From Dehalococcoidia bacterium (GTDB lineage Bacteria; Chloroflexota; Dehalococcoidia; DSTF01; JACRBR01): a stretch of 64,000 nt of DNA. The position numbers were made by a program, and so were the translations under genes. The first letter of the stretch is position 1. Every line of letters starts with the position of its first letter. This document shows, piece by piece, positions 50,499-59,628 of this stretch. The DNA is taken from assembly GCA_021731085.1 (NCBI GenBank), contig JAKFYB010000015.1:1-64000 (forward strand), read 5' to 3'. Under the pieces are notes generated by a model. It saw only the letters and a list, made by a program, of their open reading frames with translations, was not told the DNA's origin and did not search any database.

Positions 50499-53102
50499 TC
50501 AGTGCTCTTCGTCGATGATGCTCCCCACCATCGCATCTACCCTTACCTTCAGGTCCTGGTGGTCGGGGCGGGAGAGGGTGGGATCTTCGTCGAGGAGACG
50601 CTCGGCTTCCTTGCGTGTGAGTTCGATGAGCTTGACGTCGGTGAGGCGCGCGACCTTTAGGCCGGGCATGCCGGACTGCTTCGTGCCGAAGAACTGGCCG
50701 GGGCCGCGCATCTGCATGTCGGCCTCGGCTAGCTTGAAGCCGTCGGTCGTGTCCTCCATCAGCGTCAGCCGCTTCTGCGCTTCCTCCGATGGCTCGTCGC
50801 TGAGCAGGAGGCAGTACGACTGGGCGTCGCCACGTCCGACGCGCCCGCGGAACTGGTGCAACTGCGCGAGCCCGAAGCGGTCCGCACCCTCGATCATCAT
50901 CACCGTGGCGTTGGGGATGTCGATGCCGACTTCGATGACGGCGGTCGAGACGAGGATGTCGGCCTGCCGGTCGCGGAAACGGCGCATCGTCTCTTCCTTC
51001 ACCTTGCCGGACATGCGGCCGTGCAGCAGTTCGAGCCGCAGATCGGGGTAGACCGTCGTGCGAAGGCGGTCGTACTCAACCGTCGCTGCCTTCACGTCGA
51101 GCGTCTCCGACTCTTCGACGAGCGGGCAGATGACGAACGCCTGGTGGCCCTTGTCGATCTCGCCGCGCAGGAAGCGTTCGGCGTCGCCGCGCTCGTCGGG
51201 TCCGACCCACGTCGTCTTGATCTGCTGGCGGCCCGGCGGCATTTCATCGACGACGGAGATGTCGAGATCGCCGTACAGCGTCAGAGCCAGCGTGCGCGGG
51301 ATGGGCGTCGCCGTCATCACGAGCATGTGCGGTGTGTGAGCGGCCTCGGCGCCCTTCTCGCGCAATGCGGCGCGCTGCATGACGCCGAAGCGGTGCTGCT
51401 CATCGACGACGGCCACGCCGAGGTCGTTGAACTTCACGCCTCCCTGGATCAGCGCGTGCGTGCCGCAGGCGATGTCGATCTCGCCGTCCTCGATCATCTG
51501 GTAGAGGTCGCGCTTCTCCTTCGCCTTCAAGCTGCCCGTCAGCAGCGCGATACGGATCTCCCCCGGGCGCGCGCGATGCTCGAACAGCAGCGGCGACTTC
51601 GTCGGATCGAGGAACGCCGGCCGAGATGTTGCGAGCGGACCCTCACTTCCGTTGGCCCCGAAGATCTGCTTCAGCGTGCGGAAGTGCTGCTCGGCGAGAA
51701 TCTCGGTCGGTGCCATCATCACCGCCTGGCGGCCGTTCTCGATCGCGGCGATCAGGGCGCCGGCTGCGATCACCGTCTTACCGCTGCCGACATCGCCTTG
51801 CACGAGCCGCGACATCGGCACCGGCTTGCGCATGTCGTTCAGCACGTCGAAGAGCACGCGCTGCTGCGCGCCCGTCAGCGCAAACGGCAGACCTTCAATG
51901 TATGCCTGCTCCGTCGCCCCTGAGATCGGTGCGGGCTCCGCCGGTGCAGATCGCTGGAAGTGGCGGCGGCGCACTTGCATCGTGAGCTGGATCGGCAGCA
52001 GCTCCTCGAATGCCAGCCGCCGTCGCGCCCACTCGAGCGACGGATAGCTCGTCGGGGAGTGCATCTGCGCGACGGCATCCGTGATGGGCGCGAGTTCGAG
52101 GCGGTTGCGCATGTCCTCCGGCAGCGTCTCCGGCAGCCGCGTGCCGAAGCGTTCGAGCGCCTCCTGCATGACGCGGCGAATCGTGCGGTTCTGAAGGCCC
52201 TGCGTGAGCGGGTAGATGGGCACGAGGCGTCCCGTGTGGAGAAGGTCGTCGGACCACACCTCCCACTCGGGGTTGTCCATCTTCGGCCGGCCCTGGTACT
52301 CGCTTACGCGCCCTGAAAGCACAATCTCGGCGTTCACGGGTAGCTGCTTCGCGATCCACGGCTGGTTGAACCAGACCGCCTGCATCATCCCCGACGAGTC
52401 GCCAATCGTCGCCTCCGTGGAGCGCATCTTGAATCCCATCTTGCGTTCGCGTGCCGACCACACGCGCACACGCACCGTCTGCTCCGCGCCCAGCTTGAGC
52501 ATCGCGACGGGCAGGGGATCGCCGTAGTCGACGTGACGGCGCGGGAACAGGAGCAGCAGATCGCGCACCGTGTAGACGCCGAGCTTCTCGAACTTCTGCA
52601 GCAGCGACGCGCCAACCCGCTTTAGAGCCTGTAGCTCGCACTCGACGCCGATCTCGCGGATCTCCTCCTGCGTGTAGGGGCGGAGGCGGGTCATGGGCGT
52701 TGGTGGTCTCGATGGGGCTTTCTTCGTGATTGGAGCTGGTCGGCTGGATGGGGCTGATGGTGGACGTTGGATGTTGGATGTTGGATCGCCCTCGACCGCT
52801 ACGTCGGGACGAATCGGTACGGGCCGCTTGTCGCTCCCGCCCCCGCCCGACTTGAGTTCGGTGAGAAGGCCTTCGAGCCACGCCTTCCGCTTGAGCGGCG
52901 TAAGCGACCGATACCCGCCGTCCGGGAGCGCGTGCACCTGTGCGACGACGCCGGAGCCAACGTCAGGCGCGTCGTTGCGGAGGAGGTTCTGCAGGAAGCT
53001 GTCGAGGCCGGTTGCGACGCCGCGGTCGGTGCAGCCCTTTTGGCGCTCGAATTCGAGCACCTTCCGCAGGCGTTCCTCGGCAGGGGTAAGGGTGGTGGGC
53101 AC
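50499..53102 (-). CDS. recG: ATP-dependent DNA helicase RecG
   Basis: RecG reverses stalled replication forks. The 867-residue protein has a long N-terminal extension of about 145 residues with a Ser/Pro/Lys-rich linker (DPTSNIQRPPSAPSS), a wedge domain from about residue 150 and the helicase motor: QGDVGSGKTVIAAGAL, AVVDEQHRFGVMQR, VMTATPIPRTLA, STAVIEVGIDIPNATVMMIEGADRFGLAQLHQFRGRVGRG (read in parts). The end is the MRGPGQFFGTKQSG motif. Part of the linker is encoded by a tandem 7-bp repeat at 52767-52786. The start is GTG 53102. Confidence 0.95.
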   Translation of the reverse strand: MPTTLTPAEERLRKVLEFERQKGCTDRGVATGLDSFLQNLLRNDAPDVGSGVVAQVHALPDGGYRSLTPLKRKAWLEGLLTELKSGGGGSDKRPVPIRPDVAVEGDPTSNIQRPPSAPSSRPAPITKKAPSRPPTPMTRLRPYTQEEIREIGVECELQALKRVGASLLQKFEKLGVYTVRDLLLLFPRRHVDYGDPLPVAMLKLGAEQTVRVRVWSARERKMGFKMRSTEATIGDSSGMMQAVWFNQPWIAKQLPVNAEIVLSGRVSEYQGRPKMDNPEWEVWSDDLLHTGRLVPIYPLTQGLQNRTIRRVMQEALERFGTRLPETLPEDMRNRLELAPITDAVAQMHSPTSYPSLEWARRRLAFEELLPIQLTMQVRRRHFQRSAPAEPAPISGATEQAYIEGLPFALTGAQQRVLFDVLNDMRKPVPMSRLVQGDVGSGKTVIAAGALIAAIENGRQAVMMAPTEILAEQHFRTLKQIFGANGSEGPLATSRPAFLDPTKSPLLFEHRARPGEIRIALLTGSLKAKEKRDLYQMIEDGEIDIACGTHALIQGGVKFNDLGVAVVDEQHRFGVMQRAALREKGAEAAHTPHMLVMTATPIPRTLALTLYGDLDISVVDEMPPGRQQIKTTWVGPDERGDAERFLRGEIDKGHQAFVICPLVEESETLDVKAATVEYDRLRTTVYPDLRLELLHGRMSGKVKEETMRRFRDRQADILVSTAVIEVGIDIPNATVMMIEGADRFGLAQLHQFRGRVGRGDAQSYCLLLSDEPSEEAQKRLTLMEDTTDGFKLAEADMQMRGPGQFFGTKQSGMPGLKVARLTDVKLIELTRKEAERLLDEDPTLSRPDHQDLKVRVDAMVGSIIDEEH
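52767..52786. repeat. Tandem heptamer repeat inside recG linker
   Basis: Nearly three copies of TTGGATG (plus strand). The same heptamer occurs in more copies, in the opposite orientation, at 54161-54194. Confidence 0.7.
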
Positions 53103-53278
53103 GGGGCGCCTGTCTCGAATTAGGTCAGATGTTCGAGATCAGGGTAGGAAGGCGACCGGAGGGGGTCAAGGCGGTCGCTTCAGATTCGCCACGAAGCTCG
53201 TTGTAAGAAATCCGAACGCCACCGGTCTAACTCCTGAAACCGGAAAGCAATCCATTCAGTATCAGGAGGAACAAGACC

Positions 53279-54007
53279 ATGGAGACGACGAACAGCAACC
53301 AGAACCGCAAGTCCCGCCGCAACGCCTTCATCATCGCATCCGTCGCCGCAGTGAGCATCGCCGGCGCACTCGGCCTCGGCATCATGTATGGCAGCAGTGG
53401 CTCGGACGCCACGGACGACCGCCCGCAGGCTGTCCGCCCGACATCGACGGCCACCCAGGCCAACGGCGACTCGACCGAACAACAGCCCCAACTCATCGGT
53501 CAGGTCGAAGGCAGCGTCTCGCAGCCGCAGCAGCCCGCCGACAGCAACAGCGGCGACGCTGGCGAGCCCGCGCCGCCGACGAACACGCCGGAGCCGCCCG
53601 CGCCGACGATGACGCCGGAGCCGGCCGTCGAAGAGCCCACGGACGAACCGGAGCCGACGGACACGCCCGAGCCCTCGCCGACGCCCGATGATGGCTTCGA
53701 GTGCGTGGTCTGCGACGAGATCGTCGAGCTGGTCGACATCTGGGCGCCGGAGTTCCTCACAGGCGGCCGCACGCACTGCGACGAAGGCACCATCGTCGTC
53801 GTCACGCTGGACGAGGAAGCCGACATCTGGGTGACGTACACGATGTACGGCGTGGCCCAGGTCAGCGAAGTCGACCACGGCACGTTCGGCTACTTCAACC
53901 TCGGCGGTGGCCCCGTCATCTTCCCGGCGATGAACATCATGGTCCACGCCGAGGACGCGAGCGGTAACCAGTCGTCCGTGAACCCCGGCCTGTACGACTG
54001 CCCGTAG
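53279..54007 (+). CDS. Membrane-anchored or secreted protein with Pro/Glu/Thr-rich stalk
   Basis: The 242-residue protein has a basic start (NQNRKSRRNAF), one membrane segment (residues about 17-37), then about 100 residues rich in Pro, Glu, Thr and Gln (TPEPPAPTMTPEP). It ends in a compact beta-rich domain with four Cys (CVVCDE, HCDEG, YDCP). The pattern suggests a stalked, disulfide-stabilised extracellular domain of Ig-like type (DASGNQSSVNPG). AGGAGG lies six bases ahead of the ATG. The function is unknown. Confidence 0.65.
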   Translation: METTNSNQNRKSRRNAFIIASVAAVSIAGALGLGIMYGSSGSDATDDRPQAVRPTSTATQANGDSTEQQPQLIGQVEGSVSQPQQPADSNSGDAGEPAPPTNTPEPPAPTMTPEPAVEEPTDEPEPTDTPEPSPTPDDGFECVVCDEIVELVDIWAPEFLTGGRTHCDEGTIVVVTLDEEADIWVTYTMYGVAQVSEVDHGTFGYFNLGGGPVIFPAMNIMVHAEDASGNQSSVNPGLYDCP

Positions 54008-54037
54008 TCTTCAAAGCGACAAGCGACTCCATCCATT

Positions 54038-54068
54038 AAGAGAGCGTCCCGACATGGGGCGCTCTCTT
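54038..54068 (+). terminator. Hairpin terminator after the stalk protein
   Basis: A 13-bp stem with one G-U pair (54038-54050 with 54056-54068) and a 5-nt loop starts 31 bp after the stop. The T-run is short (TCTCTT), which makes it a moderately strong terminator. Confidence 0.65.
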
Positions 54069-54160
54069 CGCGCACGGCGTGATCGTAGGGTCAGGCTCGG
54101 ATACCATCGGCAGGCAACAATGGCGCCGGCAGATTGAAGCCAAAGGCTGTACGGCGCCGT

Positions 54161-54194
54161 CCAACATCCAACATCCAACATCTAACATCCAACC
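54161..54194. repeat. Tandem heptamer repeat upstream of mannosidase gene
   Basis: Four copies of CCAACAT (one with a C-to-T change) plus a partial copy, the complement of the heptamer in recG. It lies in the 5' region of the mannosidase gene, 41 bp ahead of its ATG. Confidence 0.75.
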
Positions 54195-54234
54195 TCGCAC
54201 CACAATCGCAGCAATTCCCCTGGAGCGACCACTC

Positions 54235-56946
54235 ATGGCCCTGATCGAGCCGAAGAAGAAGGAACGGCGGCAGATGCTCGTCGTCTCCCACACGCACTGG
54301 GACCGCGAGTGGTACCTGCCCTACCAGTCGTTCCGCGTTCGGCTTGTCGGCCTCTTCGACCAGCTCATCGACCTGTTCGACAGCGACCCCGACTACAAGC
54401 ACTTCCTCCTCGACGGCCACGCCCTCCCGATCGAGGACTACCTCGAGATCCGCCCCGACCGTTTCGACGACATCCAGCGCCTCGTGACGACGGGCAAGCT
54501 CCAGGTCGGTCCCTGGTACATCATCCCCGACGAAGCGCTACCCGGCGGCGAATCGCACGTCCGCAACTTCCTGCGCGGCCACCGCGTGGCCAAGATGTTC
54601 GGCGAGGTGATGAAGGTCGGCTACATTCCCGACCCCTTCGGCCAGATCGCGCACATGCCGGCAATCCTCAACGGGTTCGGCATCACCGATGCGACGATGT
54701 GGCGCGGCACCGACGACTCGCTGAAGACGACGGAATTCTTCTGGCGCTCGCCGGACGGCAGCGAAGTGCTCGCCATCCACAAGCCGTACGGCTACGGCAA
54801 CGCCGCGACGCTCCCACGCAGCCGGCGCGCGCTCGTCGCCCGCTTCCAGACCGTCCGCGATCAGCTCGAACCGCTGGCGACGACTCCATATCTTCTCGTG
54901 ATGAACGGCAGCGACCACCTGCCGCCGCAGCCGGAACTGTCATCGATGCTGCGCGATATTAACGAAGAGATGTCGGACGCCGACACGGAGCACGTCTCGC
55001 TGCCCGAGGTCTTCCGCCGCGTGCGCGAGTACATCGGCGACCGCAAGATTGAGTGGCCCACGCACACCGGCGAGTTCCGCAGCGGTCAGCGCGCGCACCT
55101 GCTGCCGGGCGTGCTCTCGGCGCGCATGTGGATCAAGCAGTCAAATCAGACGTGCGAGGACCTGCTCGCGCACTGGGCCGAACCGTTCAGCGCGTGGGCA
55201 GACATCCTGCGCAAACAGGTGCCGCCGGAGTGGCGAGAGCCCTTCCCGCCGACGACCGGCCACATGCCCTTCCCGACATCGGAGGAGTCGATCGCCGCGC
55301 TCGTCGACCGCGCGTGGCGGCACTTGCTCGAGAACCAGCCGCATGACTCGATCTGCGGCTGCAGCGTCGATTCCGTGCACGATGAAATGCGCCAGCGCTA
55401 CCTCTGGGTGAACCAGGTCGGCGAAGAGATCGTCCGCCAGTCCCTGCGCGCGATCGGCGCCCTCGCGCCCGGCGACCCGCTCGGCACGATCGCCGTCTTC
55501 AATCCGACGCCGCAGCCTGCGACGGGCATGGTTACGGCTACAGTGCCATGGTCGGAAGCACAGCCGTTCACGGCGGTCACCGACCCCGACGGCACGCAGA
55601 TCCCTGCATCACGCGTCGGCGCCGTCCAGCAATTCCAGATCCCGGACGGCGCACCCGCCGGCTACGACAACGCACGCGCCGAGATCGCCTTCGTCGCCCG
55701 CGATGTCCCCGGCTACGGCTATAAGGTTTACAAGCTCACTAACGATACCGTCGGTGGGGCGTCGTCTTCAGGTACCACGATCGGCGATCAGATCCTCATT
55801 CAGAACGCCCACATGGGAGTCGTCGCCGACCTTGCGGACGGAAGCCTGACCATCACCGACAAGATGAACGGTCGCACCTACACAGGCCTGAACCGATTTG
55901 TTTCGGGTGGCGACAAAGGTGACGAGTACAACTACTGCATCCCTGAACACGAACAACTCGTCGACCAGCCGTCATCGCCGCCGAACATCCGGGTCGAACA
56001 ACCCGCGCCTGGCGTGCAGCACCTCACAATCGAATCCTCGTACACGCTCCCGGCAAGCATCTCCGACGACCGCATGTCGCGCTCGACCGAGACGGTCGAG
56101 AACCGCATCACGTGCACCGTCACGCTGACAGACGGCGTGCCGCGCGTCGATATACACACCGTCGTCGATAACAACGCGAAGGACCACCGCCTGCGCGTGC
56201 ACTTCCCGTCCGGCATCCACACCGACGTCTCGAAGGCGGACCAGCACTTCGGCGTTGTGCAGCGGCCCATCGCGCTGCCTGAATGGGATCCGGCGACGTG
56301 GATGGAGGAACCCATCGGCACGCTTCCGCAGAAGGCCTTCGTCTCCGTCGATGACGGGGAGCACGGCCTGACGATCGCGAACCGCGGTCTCGCCGAGTAC
56401 GAAGTCATCGACACGCCGGACGGAACCGAGATCGCTATCACGTTGCTGCGGTGCGTGGGCTGGCTGTCGCGCGCCGACATCTCGTCGCGGCGAGGCGGCG
56501 CCGGCCCGCAGCTTCAGTCGCCCGGCGCCCAGGAGATCGGCCGCCACGACTTCTACTACAGCATCATTCTTCACGCCGGAGACTGGGCCGCAGGAGAGGC
56601 GCATGTCGCCGCGATCCAGCATCTGCGGCCGATGCGCGCGCGCTGGAACCGTCACGGGCTCGGCCACATCGACTGGGAGGGCGCGCTTGTCGAAGTGTCA
56701 TCGACCGCGTTCGCCGTCAGCGCGATCAAGCGCGCGGAGGACGGCGACGGCATCATCGTCCGTCTCTACAACACGCTCGACGAGTCCGCCGAAACCAACG
56801 TCGATCTGCCGCTCGCGACGGGCCACGTCTCGCGCGTGAACCTCAACGAAGAGCACCTCGAGCACGTCCGCCGCGACGCGATCGACGGCGTCACAATCGA
56901 GGCGCGCCCAAACGAGATCGTCACGCTGCGGTTCCGGAAGGAATAG
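54235..56946 (+). CDS. Alpha-mannosidase, glycoside hydrolase family 38
   Basis: The 903-residue enzyme cleaves alpha-mannosides with a zinc-dependent retaining mechanism. The GH38 core has HTHWDREW (zinc ligands His21 and Asp23), the nucleophile Asp133 in IPDPFGQIAHMP and the fourth ligand His370 in NQPHDSICGCSVDSVHDEM. The C-terminal beta domains fill residues about 520-900. There is no signal peptide, so it should be cytoplasmic, as in sugar recycling. The start ATG 54235 has GGAG upstream. It is the only glycosidase in the window. Confidence 0.93.
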   Translation: MALIEPKKKERRQMLVVSHTHWDREWYLPYQSFRVRLVGLFDQLIDLFDSDPDYKHFLLDGHALPIEDYLEIRPDRFDDIQRLVTTGKLQVGPWYIIPDEALPGGESHVRNFLRGHRVAKMFGEVMKVGYIPDPFGQIAHMPAILNGFGITDATMWRGTDDSLKTTEFFWRSPDGSEVLAIHKPYGYGNAATLPRSRRALVARFQTVRDQLEPLATTPYLLVMNGSDHLPPQPELSSMLRDINEEMSDADTEHVSLPEVFRRVREYIGDRKIEWPTHTGEFRSGQRAHLLPGVLSARMWIKQSNQTCEDLLAHWAEPFSAWADILRKQVPPEWREPFPPTTGHMPFPTSEESIAALVDRAWRHLLENQPHDSICGCSVDSVHDEMRQRYLWVNQVGEEIVRQSLRAIGALAPGDPLGTIAVFNPTPQPATGMVTATVPWSEAQPFTAVTDPDGTQIPASRVGAVQQFQIPDGAPAGYDNARAEIAFVARDVPGYGYKVYKLTNDTVGGASSSGTTIGDQILIQNAHMGVVADLADGSLTITDKMNGRTYTGLNRFVSGGDKGDEYNYCIPEHEQLVDQPSSPPNIRVEQPAPGVQHLTIESSYTLPASISDDRMSRSTETVENRITCTVTLTDGVPRVDIHTVVDNNAKDHRLRVHFPSGIHTDVSKADQHFGVVQRPIALPEWDPATWMEEPIGTLPQKAFVSVDDGEHGLTIANRGLAEYEVIDTPDGTEIAITLLRCVGWLSRADISSRRGGAGPQLQSPGAQEIGRHDFYYSIILHAGDWAAGEAHVAAIQHLRPMRARWNRHGLGHIDWEGALVEVSSTAFAVSAIKRAEDGDGIIVRLYNTLDESAETNVDLPLATGHVSRVNLNEEHLEHVRRDAIDGVTIEARPNEIVTLRFRKE

Positions 56947-56957
56947 CCCAACACACG

Positions 56958-57016
56958 TAGCGCGGGCCTTCAGCCCGCCGGATCTCAAGCCGTAGCGCGG
57001 GAACCTATCCCGCGGG
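56958..57016. repeat. Two tandem palindromic repeats of the GTAGCGCGGG family
   Basis: Two elements start with GTAGCGCGGG: 56958-56979 (GCGGGC-CTTCA-GCCCGC type) and 56992-57016 (with CCCGCGGG). The first is related to the copies B1 and B2 in reverse orientation. They fill the gap between mannosidase and SDR genes. Confidence 0.6.
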
Positions 57017-57028
57017 AAAATCGAACAC

Positions 57029-57784
57029 ATGGATCTCGAACTCAAGGGCAAGGTCGCGCTCATCACCGGCGCCTCGCGCGGCATCGGCAAGGCGATCGCG
57101 CTCGCTCTCGCCAAGGAGGGTGCAGACATCGCACTCATCGCCCGCGGCGAAGAAACGCTGCGCGTCGCTGAAGCGGAAGTCGCAGCAACCGGCGTCCGCA
57201 CCGCAGCGATCACCGCAGACATCACGAAGGCCGCCGATGTCGAGCGCATGGTCGCGGAGACGGCGCAGAAGCTCGGCCGCATCGACATCCTCGTGAACAA
57301 CGCCGGCGGCTCCTTCCCCGACGACGACGAGGGCTGGACGAACGCATTCCGCGCGAATATCGAGGCCGCCGTGCGGGCGACGCGGGCCGTCGTACCGCAC
57401 ATGCAGTCGGCCGGCGGCGGAGCGATTGTGCACGTGGCGTCGATCTGGGGGCGTGAAGCGGGGGGTGGGCTGCCGTACAACGCGATGAAGGCGGCCATGA
57501 TCAGCCACGCCAAGAACAGCGCGCTCACGCTCGCGAAGGACAACATCCGCGTGAACAGCGTCGCCCCCGGCTCGATCCGGCACCCCGGCGGCTCCTGGGA
57601 CAAGCGCGCGATAGAAAATCCGGAGCTGATGGCGAAGTTCGTTGAGGACAACATTGCGCTCGGCCGCTTCGGCACGGCGCAGGAAGTCGCGAACGTCGTC
57701 GCCTTCCTCTGCTCGCCACGCGCGTCGTGGGTGACGGGCGCCTGCATCAACATCGACGGCGGCCAGACCAAGAGCAACATCTAG
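57029..57784 (+). CDS. Short-chain dehydrogenase/reductase (FabG-like)
   Basis: The 251-residue SDR has the cofactor motif TGASRGIGKA, NNAG, a catalytic Ser in HVASIWGRE, YNAMK with Tyr and Lys, and the late GACINIDGG. It has the full catalytic set, in contrast to the SDR at 39045. The substrate is a ketone or alcohol of unknown kind. It is preceded by palindromic repeats and stands alone on the plus strand. Confidence 0.9.
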   Translation: MDLELKGKVALITGASRGIGKAIALALAKEGADIALIARGEETLRVAEAEVAATGVRTAAITADITKAADVERMVAETAQKLGRIDILVNNAGGSFPDDDEGWTNAFRANIEAAVRATRAVVPHMQSAGGGAIVHVASIWGREAGGGLPYNAMKAAMISHAKNSALTLAKDNIRVNSVAPGSIRHPGGSWDKRAIENPELMAKFVEDNIALGRFGTAQEVANVVAFLCSPRASWVTGACINIDGGQTKSNI

Positions 57785-57842
57785 GTGCCTAGTAGCTGCG
57801 TAGCCTTAGCTGCGCCCGAGAGCGGATCAAGCGAAAGTACCC

Positions 57843-57860
57843 GCGGAGCTTCAGCTCCGC
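57843..57860. repeat. 8-bp hairpin repeat
   Basis: GCGGAGCT-TC-AGCTCCGC lies between the SDR and a hypothetical gene. It has a shape like the other interspersed palindromes, with different arms. Confidence 0.5.
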
Positions 57861-57903
57861 CGCAGTCGTCGCCACAACGACAGTCGTGATATTGAGGACC
57901 AAC

Positions 57904-58842
57904 ATGCCGGACAGACTCCACACATACGCCGCCGCGATTCTCGCCGACTGGTTCGGCGAGCGTAGCGAGCGCGCATACAAGCTCGTCCGCATCGTCGATG
58001 ACGGTGCTATGCCTGTGTACGTCGCATCGTCTGACGCGGGCACGTTGGCGCTCGCGGTCACGCACCTGTGGGAGCCGGAAAGCGACCCGGCGGCCGAGGA
58101 TGCGCGCCAGATGATGGAAGAGCGGCTTTCCGGCGGCAACGTGCGCGGGCCGCACATCGTCTGGGTGCCGCCGCGCGGTTTCGTTCCGCCGTCAGAGCCT
58201 GAAGCGTCAGACTTCGTGATGCGGTTGCAGCTCGCCGCCGCGCCGATGCAGCCGGGCACGCGTAACGAAGTCGACCTGCCGGTCAAGGTGCAGCTCGCGA
58301 AGGTGCGAGAAGAGGGCGGCTACGCGTCCGTCATCGGCGGCCTCTCCCGCTTCTGGACGAACATCACCGACCGCGTCAGCGGCACCGTGCACGTCAACAG
58401 CATGGAGATCCGTCGCGTCTCGCAGATCGAAAGCACGCGCGAGGCCCTCTACGAACGAATCGGCGAGATCGCGAAGACCCTCACCCTGAAGGACGCCGTC
58501 GAGTTCGAGACGGTGGAGTCATGGACGGTGCAGCGGCTGTCCGGCGAGCCGCTTGGTGAGACCGGCTTCGCAATCGCACAGTCGCCACCAAAGGTCGACC
58601 CGGCGGACGGCACCCTCATGCGCCGCCTCGTCCGCAAGCGCCTCAAGGACGCGAACGAAGCGCTCGCCGCCGTGGACGCGGACGTCAAAGGCGTCGGTCT
58701 CATCGCGATCTACGAGTACGCCGAGCACGAAAACGTCGGCTCGTTCGTGAAGTCGCTGGATCCGGGGTTGTACGCGAAGCTCTCTGTCGTCGCCGCCGTC
58801 GTCGACGGCGAAGTTCGCCCCATTTTCACGCCACGAGCTTAG
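57904..58842 (+). CDS. Hypothetical soluble protein
   Basis: The 312-residue product MPDRLHTYAAAILADWFGE is not one I recognise. It alternates strand- and helix-like segments (AYKLVRIVDDGAMPVYVASSD, VDLPVKVQLAKVREE, LLGLIAIYEYAEHEN-type end) and has no signal, metal motif or membrane segment. GAGGACC at good spacing supports ATG 57904. It ends 2 bp before the convergent HAD gene. Confidence 0.6.
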   Translation: MPDRLHTYAAAILADWFGERSERAYKLVRIVDDGAMPVYVASSDAGTLALAVTHLWEPESDPAAEDARQMMEERLSGGNVRGPHIVWVPPRGFVPPSEPEASDFVMRLQLAAAPMQPGTRNEVDLPVKVQLAKVREEGGYASVIGGLSRFWTNITDRVSGTVHVNSMEIRRVSQIESTREALYERIGEIAKTLTLKDAVEFETVESWTVQRLSGEPLGETGFAIAQSPPKVDPADGTLMRRLVRKRLKDANEALAAVDADVKGVGLIAIYEYAEHENVGSFVKSLDPGLYAKLSVVAAVVDGEVRPIFTPRA

Positions 58843-58844
58843 GG

Positions 58845-59573
58845 CTACTTCACACCAAGGTCGTTGATTGAATCGACAACCCCGAGCACATCCAACAGTG
58901 ATCGCACGACGGGTGCGTCGATCTTCGGCGCGACACCGTCGCGGTCGATGAGAATCGGATGCAGGCCGGCCGATCGCGAGCCAAGCACGTCCGCGAGATA
59001 ACTATCGCCCACGTACACCGTCTCCTCCGCCCGCACGTCCGCACGGCCGAGCGCGTACAAGAAGATGTCGCGGTGCGGCTTCGACGCGCCTACGACGGCC
59101 GACGCCACGACGAAGTCCATCAGGTGCGTGATCTCGTGTGCGTGCAGGATCGGCAGCAGGTCCGTCCCCCAGTCCGACACGACGCCCTGGATCAGGCCGC
59201 GATCCCGGCCTCGTTCGAGCGTTTCGATGACTTCCGGGAACGGCTGCCACTGCGCTGGCTCGGCGTACCAGTCGTACAGCGCCCCACCGGCCGACTCGAT
59301 CTCCGCCTTCGGGTGGTCGGGCGCGATGTCCTTCAGCGCGAAGCTGTAGTACTCCGTCCAAAAACTCCGCGCACGGGCGTTCGACGAGTAGTTGCCAAGC
59401 CCGTCCTCGCCGAGCCGCGTGTAGAAGAACGCATGCACATCCGGAAATGGCCCGCGATGCTCCGCCTCAATCGGAATGCCAAGCTGATGCGCGAGAAAGT
59501 CCCAGACCTCGTCGATCTCAGCCCGCGGCTTCACGAGGGTGTGCCCAGCGTCGTAGAAAATCGCGCGAATCAT
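58845..59573 (-). CDS. HAD superfamily hydrolase
   Basis: The 242-residue HAD protein has motif I FYDAGHTLVKP with Asp8, motif II at VVSDWGTD, a Lys in ASAVVGASKPHRDIF and motif IV GDSYLADVLGSRSAG. The cap domain lies between motifs I and II. In motif I the second acidic residue (position 10) is Gly, as in many dehalogenase- or sialidase-type HADs (HDHD3-like). The substrate is unknown. Confidence 0.87.
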   Translation of the reverse strand: MIRAIFYDAGHTLVKPRAEIDEVWDFLAHQLGIPIEAEHRGPFPDVHAFFYTRLGEDGLGNYSSNARARSFWTEYYSFALKDIAPDHPKAEIESAGGALYDWYAEPAQWQPFPEVIETLERGRDRGLIQGVVSDWGTDLLPILHAHEITHLMDFVVASAVVGASKPHRDIFLYALGRADVRAEETVYVGDSYLADVLGSRSAGLHPILIDRDGVAPKIDAPVVRSLLDVLGVVDSINDLGVK

Positions 59574-59603
59574 GGCCTAAGGGTACGAGACGCGGATCGT
59601 AGA

Positions 59604-59624
59604 GGCGGCCCTACGTGGCCGCCC
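59604..59624. repeat. Interspersed palindromic repeat, copy A2
   Basis: The 21 bases match 12066-12086 exactly in reverse complement. The element lies in the 55-bp gap between the HAD gene and the double GrpB gene. Confidence 0.6.
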
Positions 59625-59628
59625 ACTA

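Noticed and set aside
53541-53700. Short repeats in the Pro/Glu/Thr stalk as possible CRISPR or tandem DNA repeat.
   Set aside because: They are irregular codon-level repeats of a low-complexity protein stalk without spacers.
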